Shown here: positions 45,356 through 53,576 of the stretch, piece by piece
How positions within the stretch are numbered: the stretch's first letter is position 1
Layout of the letters: the number at the start of each line of letters is the position of its first letter
NCBI GenBank assembly: GCA_944319885.1
Contig: CALUFC010000007.1
Coordinates: 26,033-90,032, forward strand
Origin: an uncultured Coriobacteriaceae bacterium
GTDB lineage: Bacteria; Actinomycetota; Coriobacteriia; Coriobacteriales; Coriobacteriaceae
Direction: 5' to 3'
DNA: 64,000 nucleotides
Made by a program: the position numbers and the translations under genes
The notes under the pieces: generated by a model
The model's database searches: none
The model's input: the letters and a program-made list of their open reading frames with translations, nothing else
What the model was told of the DNA's origin: nothing

Positions 45356-45607
45356 CGTAGGTACACGTTCCATGTTTGAGTCCCACGGCGAGCGGATTCC
45401 ATCAGTCAGATGTTCACTCAGGGCAGATACGTATATCCGGAGCACTTTTTAGCGCGATTGTATCGAAGGGAAAAAAGAAGGCACATCGCCTACCTGCGGA
45501 CTTTTAGCGCGCAGCTCGTCAGTATACATTTGAGGGGCGTGAAAAAGTGCTCCATGTTTTTAGTTGCTTACCATAGCAGGGCAACTTTGCTATATCTTTA
45601 TAAATAC

Positions 45608-45626
45608 TACTATGCCAGACATAGTA
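45608..45626 (+). promoter_or_regulatory. Probable operator of the PadR gene
   Basis: TACTATG (45608-45614), 5-nt centre, CATAGTA (45620-45626), in a strongly A/T-rich stretch (CTTTATAAATAC... ATAGTATATATG) 46 nt before the start codon. PadR proteins usually bind such AT-rich palindromes in their own promoters. Confidence 0.5.
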
Positions 45627-45671
45627 TATATGTTACAGTAGCACTACCAGGAGACCCGGGAGGTGAGGCGA

Positions 45672-46022
45672 ATGCCAGCGCGTGACGCAGTGAGCGACCT
45701 GATCAGGGGAAATATCGATGCAATCATCCTCTGCGCGCTCAAAGACGGCGATAGCTACGGGTACGAGATCCTCAAGCACATCGCCACCGCCAGCCAAGGC
45801 GAGTACGAGATGAAGGAGCCCTCGCTCTACACATGCCTCAAACGCCTGGAGAAGGCCGGTTTTGTAGAGAGCTATTGGGGAGACGAGACGCAGGGGGCGC
45901 GTCGCAAGTACTACCGTATAACCAGCGCCGGAGCACTTGAGCTTGACGAGGCAACTGAGCGCTGGACTCGGGTGAGAAAGATTATCGACAAACTGCTCAA
46001 GCAGGAGGGAAGTGTCCGATGA
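45672..46022 (+). CDS. PadR family transcriptional regulator
   Basis: A 116-residue winged-helix repressor. ATG 45672 lies 8 nt after GGAGG. It contains the family pattern ILCALKDGDSYGYEILKHI (~18-36), EPSLYTCLKRLEKAGFVESYW (recognition helix, ~50) and the wing RRKYYRITSAGALELDE. Its stop overlaps the start of the next gene (ATGA). The pair is the well-known PadR plus HAAS-membrane-protein module, in which the membrane partner is thought to sense envelope state. Confidence 0.93.
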   Translation: MPARDAVSDLIRGNIDAIILCALKDGDSYGYEILKHIATASQGEYEMKEPSLYTCLKRLEKAGFVESYWGDETQGARRKYYRITSAGALELDEATERWTRVRKIIDKLLKQEGSVR

Positions 46023-47260
46023 ACGAGTTGCGCATCTATGTCGAGCATCTGTTTGAGGGGCGCATGCTCACCGCCGAGATGATCGAGCTCAAAGAAGAGA
46101 TGTACGGGAACCTCGTGGCGCGCTACGAGGACTACGTTGCGAGCGGAATGAGCAAGGCGGAGGCGCTCGAGAAGACCAAGGCGAGCTTAACGAGCATCGA
46201 AGATGTCTTGAGCGAGGACGGTGCGGCTGCCGCCAAGGCCGCGGGCAGCGCGAAGACCACGGTGCTGCCCTCGGGTGGCGTGGGCGCCGGGGCGTCTGGC
46301 GCGGCTTCTACAACGAAGATGCCCGCGGCAGGCGGGGGAGCCAATCCGCCAACGCCGCCTACTGGCATGACGAGTGTGGCATCTGCTGGGCAGCCGGACC
46401 AATCCGCCGCGTCGCAAGGGACTCATAAACCAGCTCGCAAGAAATGGCCCATCGTGGTGGGGGTTGTTGCAGGTGTGCTGGTGCTGGCCGTTGCGGCCAC
46501 GTTGGCGCTCGGGCTCTGGGTTCCAGGGGCAAACACGGCGCAACAGTCGATGCAGCAAACAGCGGTGCAGGGCACAGGGAATGGTCCTGCGGGTAACGAT
46601 TCCTCTCAGGATGACAATGCCGACGACGCCGGCGTGAACAACGGTGCGACCACGAACAACGGTGCGGGCGCAGGCAACAGTGCCGGTCAGGGGAGTGGGT
46701 TTGGCTATGCCTACGGGCAGCGACATCACCATGACGTCGATGACTACGATGATCAGGTCGAGTACGAGCAGAGCCTCGCATTGCTGAACGCGCTCGACGG
46801 CGTTACAGCGGCGTCGCTGAGGAGCATGGCCGAGGGCAACACGACGTTCGAGCAGATGTTCCGCTCCCTGCCACTGGGGGACTTTGTGGAGAGTGTGGGC
46901 CAGGATCAGAGCGCCACGACGGTTAATGTGCGCTACTCCAACGTGCTGGACGATTATGACGACGACGCTCTCGATTGCGCGCTTGTGTTCAATGCGGTAG
47001 CGATCATGGCGACGCGACCCGAGGTGCAGTCGGTTGCCATCGTGGTGCACGAGCAAAGCGACGGTCCAAACGATACCGATACCTATCAGTTCCAGCGCGC
47101 CGCGCTCGCGAGCGGGTTCTCGGGCCATCATGATTGCGGGTTCACCACGATTGATGCGTCGATGATCGCCTCTGACGATGCTTGGGCTCGGGTATGTGCG
47201 TGCCTCACGAACGGAAATTTCTGCGAGAGGCACTGCGACCTTGCGGAGATCGATGACTAG
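46019..47260 (+). CDS. Single-span membrane protein with N-terminal HAAS-like domain
   Basis: A 413-residue protein translationally coupled to padR. Residues 1-65 form a helical HAAS/DUF1700-like domain (ELRIYVEHLFEGRMLTAEMI... EALEKTKASLTSIEDVL). A Gly/Ala/Pro/Thr-rich linker leads to one membrane helix (WPIVVGVVAGVLVLAVAATLALGLW, ~143-167). The outer part begins with an Asn/Gly-rich region, then a folded acidic domain (~245-413) with several Cys (CALVFNAV, CGFT, CACLT, CERHCD). By analogy it may be an envelope-stress sensor that controls PadR; no enzyme motif is seen. Confidence 0.8.
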   Translation: MNELRIYVEHLFEGRMLTAEMIELKEEMYGNLVARYEDYVASGMSKAEALEKTKASLTSIEDVLSEDGAAAAKAAGSAKTTVLPSGGVGAGASGAASTTKMPAAGGGANPPTPPTGMTSVASAGQPDQSAASQGTHKPARKKWPIVVGVVAGVLVLAVAATLALGLWVPGANTAQQSMQQTAVQGTGNGPAGNDSSQDDNADDAGVNNGATTNNGAGAGNSAGQGSGFGYAYGQRHHHDVDDYDDQVEYEQSLALLNALDGVTAASLRSMAEGNTTFEQMFRSLPLGDFVESVGQDQSATTVNVRYSNVLDDYDDDALDCALVFNAVAIMATRPEVQSVAIVVHEQSDGPNDTDTYQFQRAALASGFSGHHDCGFTTIDASMIASDDAWARVCACLTNGNFCERHCDLAEIDD

Positions 47261-47437
47261 CTAGTTGATTGGCCCTTCGAATTGCATAGATTGGCGCATT
47301 GAGCGCGCAAAGGCGCCTCCGAGCATGTGCTCGGAGGCGCCTCGTCTTTGCCGCAATGCGCTTCTGTTGTAGGGATCGCCAATTCCGCGGGGATTAAGGA
47401 GCACATGCCGCCTGCGCCATAATTGATGTCCACTCAT
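47261..47437 (-). CDS. Possible small protein behind a near-perfect Shine-Dalgarno site
   Basis: ATG 47437 is preceded by AAAAGGAGGTGATC, almost the full complement of the 16S rRNA 3' end, at 8-nt spacing. The 58-residue frame opens MSGHQLWRRRHVLLNPRGIG and is basic, with no known family. Its 3' half runs through the terminator hairpin at 47311-47342, which speaks against a long product. A short regulatory ORF is the alternative. Confidence 0.3.
   Translation of the reverse strand: MSGHQLWRRRHVLLNPRGIGDPYNRSALRQRRGASEHMLGGAFARSMRQSMQFEGPIN
47311..47349 (+). terminator. Perfect 15-bp terminator hairpin
   Basis: AGGCGCCTCCGAGCA (47311-47325) and TGCTCGGAGGCGCCT (47328-47342), followed by CGTCTTT; it ends the padR operon. 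Confidence 0.8.
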
Positions 47438-47616
47438 GCGGATCACCTCCTTTTCTTAGCCCCGGACCGACCCATTCGATTCGTGATTTCAGGTTGGGGC
47501 AGCGGCAGCTGTGAGCTATACCAATCGGGTGGCGATGAGTAGGCGCATTGTTTATGCATTTCGTTTGCCCGAAACATACGATGCGATGCGAGTGCTGCCA
47601 CATTAGCCGCTCAAAA

Positions 47617-47768
47617 ATGTGCAAAATTGACGGCAGTGCACGACTCATCCCGTCGAGACGCTATGTTTACTCCCGTATCCATGGCAAAACCTGCGCTTTT
47701 GATTGAATAAAAATCAGTATCAAATGCATACCGTTGTTGAGGCGTGCACTGCCGTCAATTTTGCACAT
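47617..47768. repeat. Dispersed TIR element, copy B1
   Basis: Perfect 26-bp terminal inverted repeats (47617-47642, starting ATGTGCAAAATTGACGG; 47743-47768, ending CAATTTTGCACAT). The interior shares AACCTGCG, TTTT and ATAA blocks with copies B2 and B3. Similarity continues ~30 nt to the left (TGCCACATT). Confidence 0.8.
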
Positions 47769-47907
47769 AATCCGGGGCGTGCAGATGCGTGCGAAACAAG
47801 GCCGGCGCGTCGGCCGGTCAACGAGTGCGGAATCGCGCGAGGCAATGTAACCGGTTGGAAACACGCGTGCCGCTCACGGGATTGTGGTGGGGCGCGGCGG
47901 CTGCCTT

Positions 47908-47916
47908 TGCTACACT
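47908..47916 (+). promoter_or_regulatory. Possible extended -10 promoter of the leu leader
   Basis: TGCTACACT (47908-47916): TACACT with an upstream TG motif. No good -35 was found. It lies about 55 nt before the leader peptide. Confidence 0.35.
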
Positions 47917-47971
47917 TCTAACCAATGCAGCGTCGAGAGTAGGCGCTGCCGGCGAAGGGACTCATGGCACT

Positions 47972-48070
47972 ATGGCGTATGGGGAGAACAACGTGGCAGG
48001 AACGGCCGTCTCGGCTGTCGCCGCATGCTCGCTCCTAACCCTAGCGCTACTACGCGCTGATGCGCGCTAG
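47972..48070 (+). CDS. Leucine-rich leader peptide (leu attenuator)
   Basis: A 32-codon frame, MAYGENNVAGTAVSAVAACS then LLTLALLRADAR. The six leucines near the end use CTC once, CTA four times, and the remainder within the same short stretch; CTA is a rare codon in this GC-rich genome, so ribosomes would stall when charged tRNA-Leu is low. A 9-bp stem (48039-48047 with 48064-48072) overlaps the Leu codons, and a terminator follows. The Shine-Dalgarno site is weak (GAAGGGA, 12 nt away), and an overlapping frame from ATG 47964 exists; the codon content makes this one the better candidate. Confidence 0.65.
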   Translation: MAYGENNVAGTAVSAVAACSLLTLALLRADAR

Positions 48071-48108
48071 GGTCCTTCCCGCTTACGCGGTGTAACCGCA
48101 GCTTGTTC

Positions 48109-48180
48109 AAGAAGCACCCCGACGCGCATCTACCCAACGCCTTGTAGGGCGTGACGCGCGACGGGGTGCTTCTTGTTTTT
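48109..48180 (+). terminator. Attenuator terminator in the leuA leader
   Basis: AAGAAGCACCCCG (48109-48121) pairs perfectly with CGGGGTGCTTCTT (48162-48174), followed by GTTTTT. It stands between the Leu-rich leader peptide and leuA. Confidence 0.8.
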
Positions 48181-48266
48181 CTCCCAGCGAACACGTCATC
48201 TCCTGCAATGCACGATTCGGCACATCGCCGGCGGCTCGCCGCTCGGCACGAGCAACAGGAGGAACC

Positions 48267-49790
48267 ATGACCCGTAAGATCGCTATCTTCGACACCACGC
48301 TCCGCGATGGCGAGCAGTCGCCCGGCGCCAGCATGAACACCGAGGAAAAGCTTATCGTCGCGCGGCAGCTCATTCGCATGAACGTCGACGTTATCGAGGC
48401 CGGTTTCCCCATTTCGAGCCCGGGCGACTTCAAGAGCGTGGCCGAGATCGGCCGCATCGCGGGCGATCGCTGCACCGTGTGCGGCCTCACGCGCGCAGTC
48501 GATAAGGACATCGAGGTCGCCGCCGAGGCGCTCAAGACCGCCAAGCGCCCGCGTATCCATACGGGCCTCGGTGTGAGCCCCTCCCACCTGCGCGATAAGC
48601 TTCGCATGACCGAGGACGAGGCTGTAGAGCGCGCCATCCATGCCGTGAAGCTCGCTCGCAACTTCGTGGATGACGTCGAGTTTTACGCCGAGGATGCCGG
48701 CCGCGCCGACCAGGACTTCCTCGTGCGCATCATCGAGGCGGCCATCAAGGCGGGCGCTACCGTGGTGAACATTCCCGATACCACCGGCTACAACATGCCC
48801 TGGGCGTTCGGTGCCCGCATCGCCGATCTGCGCGAGCGCGTGGACGGCATCGAGGACGCCACCATCTCCGTGCATACCCACAACGATCTTGGCATGGCAA
48901 CCGCGCTTGCCATCGAGGCCGTGCGCAACGGTGCCACGCAGGTCGAGTGCACCATCAACGGTCTGGGCGAGCGCGCGGGCAACACCGCCCTCGAAGAGGT
49001 CGTCATGGCCATTCGCATGCACGGTGCCGAACTCGATGCGCACACCGACATCGTAACCAAGGAGCTCACGCACGCCTCCAAGCTCGTGAGCTCGATCACC
49101 GGCATGCAGGTTCAGGCCAACAAGGCTATCGTGGGCGCCAATGCGTTCGCGCACTCCTCGGGCATTCATCAGGACGGCGTGCTCAAGGCCCGCGATACCT
49201 ACGAGATCATCGACCCGGCCGATGTGGGCGCCGGCGGCTCGCAGATCATCCTCTCTGCCCGTTCCGGCCACGCGGCGCTGCGTCATCGCATGGGTGAGCT
49301 GGGCTTCACCTTCTCCGACGAGGAGTTCGAGGACATTTACCAATCGTTCCTCGAGGTGGCCGACAAGAAGAAGGAAGTCTACGACGAGGATCTCGAGAGC
49401 ATCGTTCACGAGCGCGAGCGCGTGTCCACGGCTGTGTGGAACCTCGACGCCGTGCAGGTTTCCTGCGGCTTCCCGCTCACACCGACGGCCACCATCACGC
49501 TCACCAACATGGGCGGAGAGACCTTCACCGAGTGCGCCTACGGCACCGGTCCCATCGATGCGGCGTACAAGGCGGTCGATAAGATCGTCGCCGTGGCGAA
49601 CGACCTCTCCGAGTTCTCGGTCAAGGCTGTGACGCGCGGCATCGACGCGCTGGGCGAGGTCACGGTGCGCGTGACCGCCGGGAACGGCGAGGTCTACATT
49701 GGCCGCGGCTCGGACGGCGACATCATCGTCTCCTCCACCAAGGCCTATCTGAACGCCCTGAACCGCCTGATCTCCGATCAGCAGAAGTAG
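48267..49790 (+). CDS. leuA: 2-isopropylmalate synthase
   Basis: First committed step of leucine synthesis: acetyl-CoA + 2-oxoisovalerate. ATG 48267 follows AGGAGG. It opens with the HMGL-like barrel signature IFDTTLRDGEQSPGASM (~6-22), has HTHNDLGMATA (~208, metal ligands) and NGLGERAGNTALEEVVM (~232); the regulatory C-terminal LeuA dimer domain (~385-507) binds leucine for feedback inhibition in family members. Its expression is probably attenuated by the upstream leader. The next gene, leuC, starts 264 nt downstream after two large hairpins. Confidence 0.96.
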   Translation: MTRKIAIFDTTLRDGEQSPGASMNTEEKLIVARQLIRMNVDVIEAGFPISSPGDFKSVAEIGRIAGDRCTVCGLTRAVDKDIEVAAEALKTAKRPRIHTGLGVSPSHLRDKLRMTEDEAVERAIHAVKLARNFVDDVEFYAEDAGRADQDFLVRIIEAAIKAGATVVNIPDTTGYNMPWAFGARIADLRERVDGIEDATISVHTHNDLGMATALAIEAVRNGATQVECTINGLGERAGNTALEEVVMAIRMHGAELDAHTDIVTKELTHASKLVSSITGMQVQANKAIVGANAFAHSSGIHQDGVLKARDTYEIIDPADVGAGGSQIILSARSGHAALRHRMGELGFTFSDEEFEDIYQSFLEVADKKKEVYDEDLESIVHERERVSTAVWNLDAVQVSCGFPLTPTATITLTNMGGETFTECAYGTGPIDAAYKAVDKIVAVANDLSEFSVKAVTRGIDALGEVTVRVTAGNGEVYIGRGSDGDIIVSSTKAYLNALNRLISDQQK

Positions 49791-49802
49791 GCTTCTAGGG
49801 GG

Positions 49803-49885
49803 CGCTGGGTTTTCATCCCTTGCTCAAACAGTCCTCGGCTGCGCTTCGCTTGCCTGCGGAACTGCGCAGGGACGAAAACCCAGCG
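49803..49885. repeat. Intergenic hairpin element C1 (leuA-leuC gap)
   Basis: Arms CGCTGGGTTTTC (49803-49814) and GAAAACCCAGCG (49874-49885) are perfect inverted repeats around a ~50-nt core with TGCTCA, ACAGTCCTCG and TGCGGAACTGCGC. The same core occurs inverted in C2. Confidence 0.7.
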
Positions 49886-49944
49886 ACCCTCGTCACGTCC
49901 CACCCTGTCTGGCAATGCTCGATTGAACTAGGTAACAGAGGGGT

Positions 49945-50025
49945 GGACCGTATCTATCGTCCCGCGCGCAGTTCCGCAGCGCGAAGCGCGAGGACTGTCT
50001 GAGCACGGGATGATAGATACGGTCC
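49945..50025. repeat. Intergenic hairpin element C2, inverted relative to C1
   Basis: Arms GGACCGTATCTATC (49945-49958) and GATAGATACGGTCC (50012-50025) are perfect inverted repeats around the C1 core read on the opposite strand (GCGCAGTTCCGCA... CGAGGACTGT... TGAGCA). Arm sequences differ completely from those of C1 although the core is shared. Confidence 0.7.
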
Positions 50026-50054
50026 GGCCCGTTTGGATATGTAAAGGAGAACCA

Positions 50055-51320
50055 ATGCCACGTCCTATGACTGTAGCCGAGAAGATCTTGGCGGCTCATG
50101 CCGGGCTCGATGAGGTGCGTCCCGGGCAGCTCGTTGAGTGCGATCTGGACCTCGTGCTCGCCAACGACATCACCGCGCCCATCGCGATCGACGTGTTCCG
50201 CGAGCTGGGCGCCACTGAGGTGTTCGATCGCGATCGCGTGTGTCTCGTGCCCGACCACTATGCGCCCAACAAGGACATCAAGAGCGCCGAGCAAACCAAG
50301 AAGATGCGCGACTTCGCTCACGAGCAGAAGATCACGCACTACTGGGAGCAGGGCTGCGCGGGTATCGAGCATGCGCTGCTGCCCGAGCAGGGCGTTGTGG
50401 TGCCCGGCGACCTGGTGATTGGCGCTGATTCGCACACCTGCACCTACGGTGCGCTTGGCGCGTTCTCAACCGGTGTGGGCTCCACCGATGCCGGCGTGGG
50501 CCTTGCCACCGGACGTGCGTGGTTCAAGGTGCCGCCCACCATCAAGTTGGTTATCGACGGCGAGCTCACCGACGGTGCCGCCGCGAAGGATATCATCCTC
50601 CATATCATCGGCCTCATTGGGGTCGACGGTGCGCTCTACCAGGCCATGGAGTTTACCGGCTCCACGATCGCGAGCCTCTCCATGGAAGGGCGCATGTGCA
50701 TCTCCAACATGGCCATCGAGGCCGGCGGCAAGGCCGGCATCATGGAGGTCGACGATGTGGCGCGCGCATGGCTTGAGGGTCGGTGCGAGCGCGAGTATGT
50801 GGAGTACCACGCCGATCCGGATGCCGAGTATGCGCAGGTCATCCATATCGATGCTGCGGATATCAAGCCGTGCGTCTCCTGGCCGCATCTGCCTTCGAAC
50901 ACGCATCCCGTGACCGAGAGCCGCGACATCGCGGTCGATCAGGCCGTCATTGGCTCGTGCACCAATGGCCGCATCGAGGACATGCGTGCTGCCGCCGAGG
51001 TGCTGCGCGGACGCACGGTCAACGAGAACGTGCGCTGCATCGTGATTCCCGCCACGCAGGCCGTGTTCAAGCAGTGCATGGCCGAGGGCTTGGCCGACGT
51101 GTTCATCGATGCCGGTTGCGTGTTCTCGACGCCTACATGTGGTCCGTGCCTGGGCGGGTACATGGGCATCCTCGCCGCGGGCGAGCGTTGCATTTCGACC
51201 ACGAACCGTAACTTCGTGGGACGCATGGGCGACCCGACGTCTGAGGTCTACCTTGCCAGTCCCGCCGTCGCCGCGGCATCCGCTGTTGCCGGTCACATCG
51301 CCCTGCCGAGCGACCTCTAA
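50055..51320 (+). CDS. leuC: 3-isopropylmalate dehydratase large subunit
   Basis: Isomerises 2- to 3-isopropylmalate with LeuD. ATG 50055 has AAAGGAG upstream. At 421 residues it belongs to the shorter (LeuC type 2 / HacA-like) group rather than the ~466-residue enterobacterial type. The [4Fe-4S] ligands are in IGSCTNGRIEDM (~300) and TPTCGPCLGGYMG (~361); GADSHTCTYGALGAFSTGVG (~124) is the aconitase-family signature. LeuD starts 13 nt later. Confidence 0.95.
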   Translation: MPRPMTVAEKILAAHAGLDEVRPGQLVECDLDLVLANDITAPIAIDVFRELGATEVFDRDRVCLVPDHYAPNKDIKSAEQTKKMRDFAHEQKITHYWEQGCAGIEHALLPEQGVVVPGDLVIGADSHTCTYGALGAFSTGVGSTDAGVGLATGRAWFKVPPTIKLVIDGELTDGAAAKDIILHIIGLIGVDGALYQAMEFTGSTIASLSMEGRMCISNMAIEAGGKAGIMEVDDVARAWLEGRCEREYVEYHADPDAEYAQVIHIDAADIKPCVSWPHLPSNTHPVTESRDIAVDQAVIGSCTNGRIEDMRAAAEVLRGRTVNENVRCIVIPATQAVFKQCMAEGLADVFIDAGCVFSTPTCGPCLGGYMGILAAGERCISTTNRNFVGRMGDPTSEVYLASPAVAAASAVAGHIALPSDL

Positions 51321-51333
51321 GAAAGGACCACTC

Positions 51334-51831
51334 ATGCATTTCGAAGGAACCGTTTTCCGCTATGGGCGCGATGTCGATACCGACGTCATCATTCCCGCCC
51401 GCTATCTCAACAGCTCCGACCATGCGCATCTGGCGGCGCATGCGATGGAGGACCTCGATCCGACGTTTGCCACGCGCGTACAGCCCGGCGACATCGTGGT
51501 TGCCGAGGAGAACTTCGGGTGTGGATCGAGTCGCGAGCACGCGCCCGTGGCGCTTAAGGCCGCCGGCGTGTCCTGCGTGATCGCCAAGAGTTTCGCGCGC
51601 ATCTTCTACCGCAACGCCATCAATGTGGGCCTTGCCATTCTTGAATGTCCCGAGGCTGTGGACGCCATCGCCGATGGCGCGAAGGTTGCCGTGGATACCG
51701 AGACGGGTACGATCACCAATCTCGATACCGGCGCCACGTTCACAGCCGAGCCGTTCCCGCCCTTCATCGCCGAGATCATCGAGGCTGGCGGCTTGGTTGA
51801 GCGCACCCGCGCCAAGCTCGCCGCTCGATAA
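51334..51831 (+). CDS. leuD: 3-isopropylmalate dehydratase small subunit
   Basis: A 165-residue swivel-domain partner of LeuC. ATG 51334 follows AAAGGACCACTC. It contains [17 protein letters not shown] (~9-25) and the family signature [19 protein letters not shown] (~59-77), and ends [15 protein letters not shown]...; the size fits the short archaeal/actinobacterial type matched with LeuC type 2. Between leuC and leuB with short spacers (13 and 27 nt), so one mRNA. Confidence 0.95.
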   Translation: MHFEGTVFRYGRDVDTDVIIPARYLNSSDHAHLAAHAMEDLDPTFATRVQPGDIVVAEENFGCGSSREHAPVALKAAGVSCVIAKSFARIFYRNAINVGLAILECPEAVDAIADGAKVAVDTETGTITNLDTGATFTAEPFPPFIAEIIEAGGLVERTRAKLAAR

Positions 51832-51858
51832 TCCAGCTCGCTTGATTGGAGTTGCAAC

Positions 51859-52968
51859 GTGAAGAAGACCTATAAGATCTGCTGTCTGCCGGGTGACGGC
51901 ATCGGCCCTGAGATCATCGCCGAGGGCAAGAAGGTGCTCGCTGCGGTGGGCGCCAAGTACGGCGTGTCATTTGTCTGCGAGGATGCCCTCATTGGTGGTT
52001 CGGCGATCGACGCGTGCGGCAATCCGCTGCCGGACGAGACGCTCGAGGCGGCAAACGCGTCGGATGCGGTGTTGCTCGCTTCGGTGGGCGGCCCGAAGTG
52101 GGACACTACCGACCCTGCGGCGCCGCGTCCCGAGCAGGGTCTGCTCAAGATCCGTAAGGAACTGGGGCTCTATACCAACTTGCGTCCCGTTCAGATCTTC
52201 GCGGCGCTGGCCGATGCCTCGACGCTGCGTCCCGAGGTTATTGACGGCGTGGACATGATGATCGTGCGCGAGCTTACAGGCGGCTTGTATTTTGGTCGCC
52301 GCGAGCGCTTCTACGATGAGGCAGGTGCCGGCACGAACGGCCAGCCTGGTCAGCGCGCGTACGATACGCTCGAGTATCGCGAGTACGAGATTGAGCGCAT
52401 CGCCCGCCAAGCGTTTGAGGCTGCACGCAAGCGTCGTGGCAAGGTTTCGAGTGTCGATAAGGCGAACGTGCTCGAAACAAGCCGTATGTGGCGCGAGATC
52501 GTGCACCGCATCGGGGCGGAGGAGTACCCGGATGTGGAGCTCGAGGACGTGCTGGTGGATAACGCAGCCATGCAGCTCATCAACCGCCCTGCTACGTTCG
52601 ATGTGGTGGTAACCGAGAACATGTTCGGCGACATCCTCTCCGACGAAGCCGCTCAGATTACCGGGTCGCTCGGCATGCTCGCCTCGGCGAGCCTGGGCGA
52701 CGGCGTGGCGCTCTACGAGCCGAGCCATGGCTCTGCGCCCGACATTGCGGGTCAGGGTATCGCGAACCCGCTGGCGCAGATTCTTTCGGTCGAGATGATG
52801 CTGCGCTACAGCTTCGATATGAGCGCTGCTGCCGACGACATTCGCCGCGCCGTGACCGAGGTGCTCGACGAAGGCTGGCGTACGCGCGACATCGCTGATG
52901 AGGCAACGCCGGCGGACCGTGTGCTTGGCACCTCTGCCATGGGCGACAAGGTGGTCGAGCACTTGTAG
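51859..52968 (+). CDS. leuB: 3-isopropylmalate dehydrogenase
   Basis: NAD-dependent oxidative decarboxylation of 3-isopropylmalate to 2-oxoisocaproate. GTG 51859 is used, with TTGGAG 8 nt upstream; the product opens [34 protein letters not shown] (~135) and the metal-binding [20 protein letters not shown] (~254) are conserved, with [19 protein letters not shown] (~286). Last gene of the leu operon; the terminator follows. No ilv genes and no aminotransferase BCAT lie in the window. Confidence 0.96.
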   Translation: MKKTYKICCLPGDGIGPEIIAEGKKVLAAVGAKYGVSFVCEDALIGGSAIDACGNPLPDETLEAANASDAVLLASVGGPKWDTTDPAAPRPEQGLLKIRKELGLYTNLRPVQIFAALADASTLRPEVIDGVDMMIVRELTGGLYFGRRERFYDEAGAGTNGQPGQRAYDTLEYREYEIERIARQAFEAARKRRGKVSSVDKANVLETSRMWREIVHRIGAEEYPDVELEDVLVDNAAMQLINRPATFDVVVTENMFGDILSDEAAQITGSLGMLASASLGDGVALYEPSHGSAPDIAGQGIANPLAQILSVEMMLRYSFDMSAAADDIRRAVTEVLDEGWRTRDIADEATPADRVLGTSAMGDKVVEHL

Positions 52969-52997
52969 GTTGAGTACGTTCGACAACTAAGTGTTTC

Positions 52998-53040
52998 GCG
53001 GCGCGATGGATCCAGACGGTTCCATCGCGCCGCTTGTTTT
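52998..53040 (+). terminator. Terminator of the leu operon
   Basis: Perfect 13-bp stem GCGGCGCGATGGA (52998-53010) / TCCATCGCGCCGC (53021-53033), then TTGTTTT. Confidence 0.88.
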
Positions 53041-53180
53041 GGTGGGCGTTGCCGAAGCGATGCATTCGGCGCGGCTTGCTTCGGAGAGCGATGCCCCTGG
53101 GGATGGGGACTGCTTTGAGTGATTATATGCAGGCGCTGCAGCGCCAACGGCACACGTTGACACGTTTGCAGCCCGATTCT

Positions 53181-53330
53181 GTGTCAAATTGACGGTAGTG
53201 CACGCCTTGATGAGGGAGGAGGCGTTCCGAGTCGGCTCCGACCCCCTGGAACCTGCGGTTTTCTTTGCATAATCTGATGTTGGAACTGCATATCGGATTT
53301 TAGCCGTGCACTACCGCATTTTTTGCACAA
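53181..53330. repeat. Dispersed TIR element, copy B2
   Basis: Left end GTGTCAAATTGACGGTAGTG (53181-53200), right end CGTGCACTACCGCA... TTGCACAA (53305-53330). The interior block AACCTGCGGTTTT, GCATAATCTGAT and ATATCGGATTTTAGC closely matches copy B3. Confidence 0.8.
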
Positions 53331-53454
53331 TCTGCGGAGGTGAGATCTCTGCGGAGAATACGACAATATGCTGCGCAAACGATTGAGATATCGGGTGCTG
53401 AACGAGACTTGCCGCTCAATGACATTGCAATTGATTTGGTAAGCTTGCTAATTT

Positions 53455-53557
53455 AATTGAACCTTTTGGCTCTGAAAGCCGCTTGCCCATCAAAATTGAA
53501 CTAATTCTGCGAAAATAATTGAACTTTTCAGCGTGCTCGTTCAAAATGAGTTCAATT
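53455..53557. promoter_or_regulatory. Operator-like array of AATTGAAC sites
   Basis: AATTGAAC occurs at 53455-53462, 53494-53501 and 53517-53524; the complement occurs as GTTCAA at 53539-53544 and GTTCAATT at 53550-53557, just before the HTH-aminotransferase start. The clustering in an A/T-rich leader suggests binding by the protein's own HTH domain. Confidence 0.55.
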
Positions 53558-53576
53558 TCGTTGGATGGGAGGGGAG

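Noticed and set aside
47439..47455. Sequence like the 3' end of 16S rRNA (GGATCACCTCCTTTTC)
   Set aside because: Only the terminal anti-Shine-Dalgarno part matches and no other 16S sequence is near; read instead as a strong ribosome-binding site on the minus strand.
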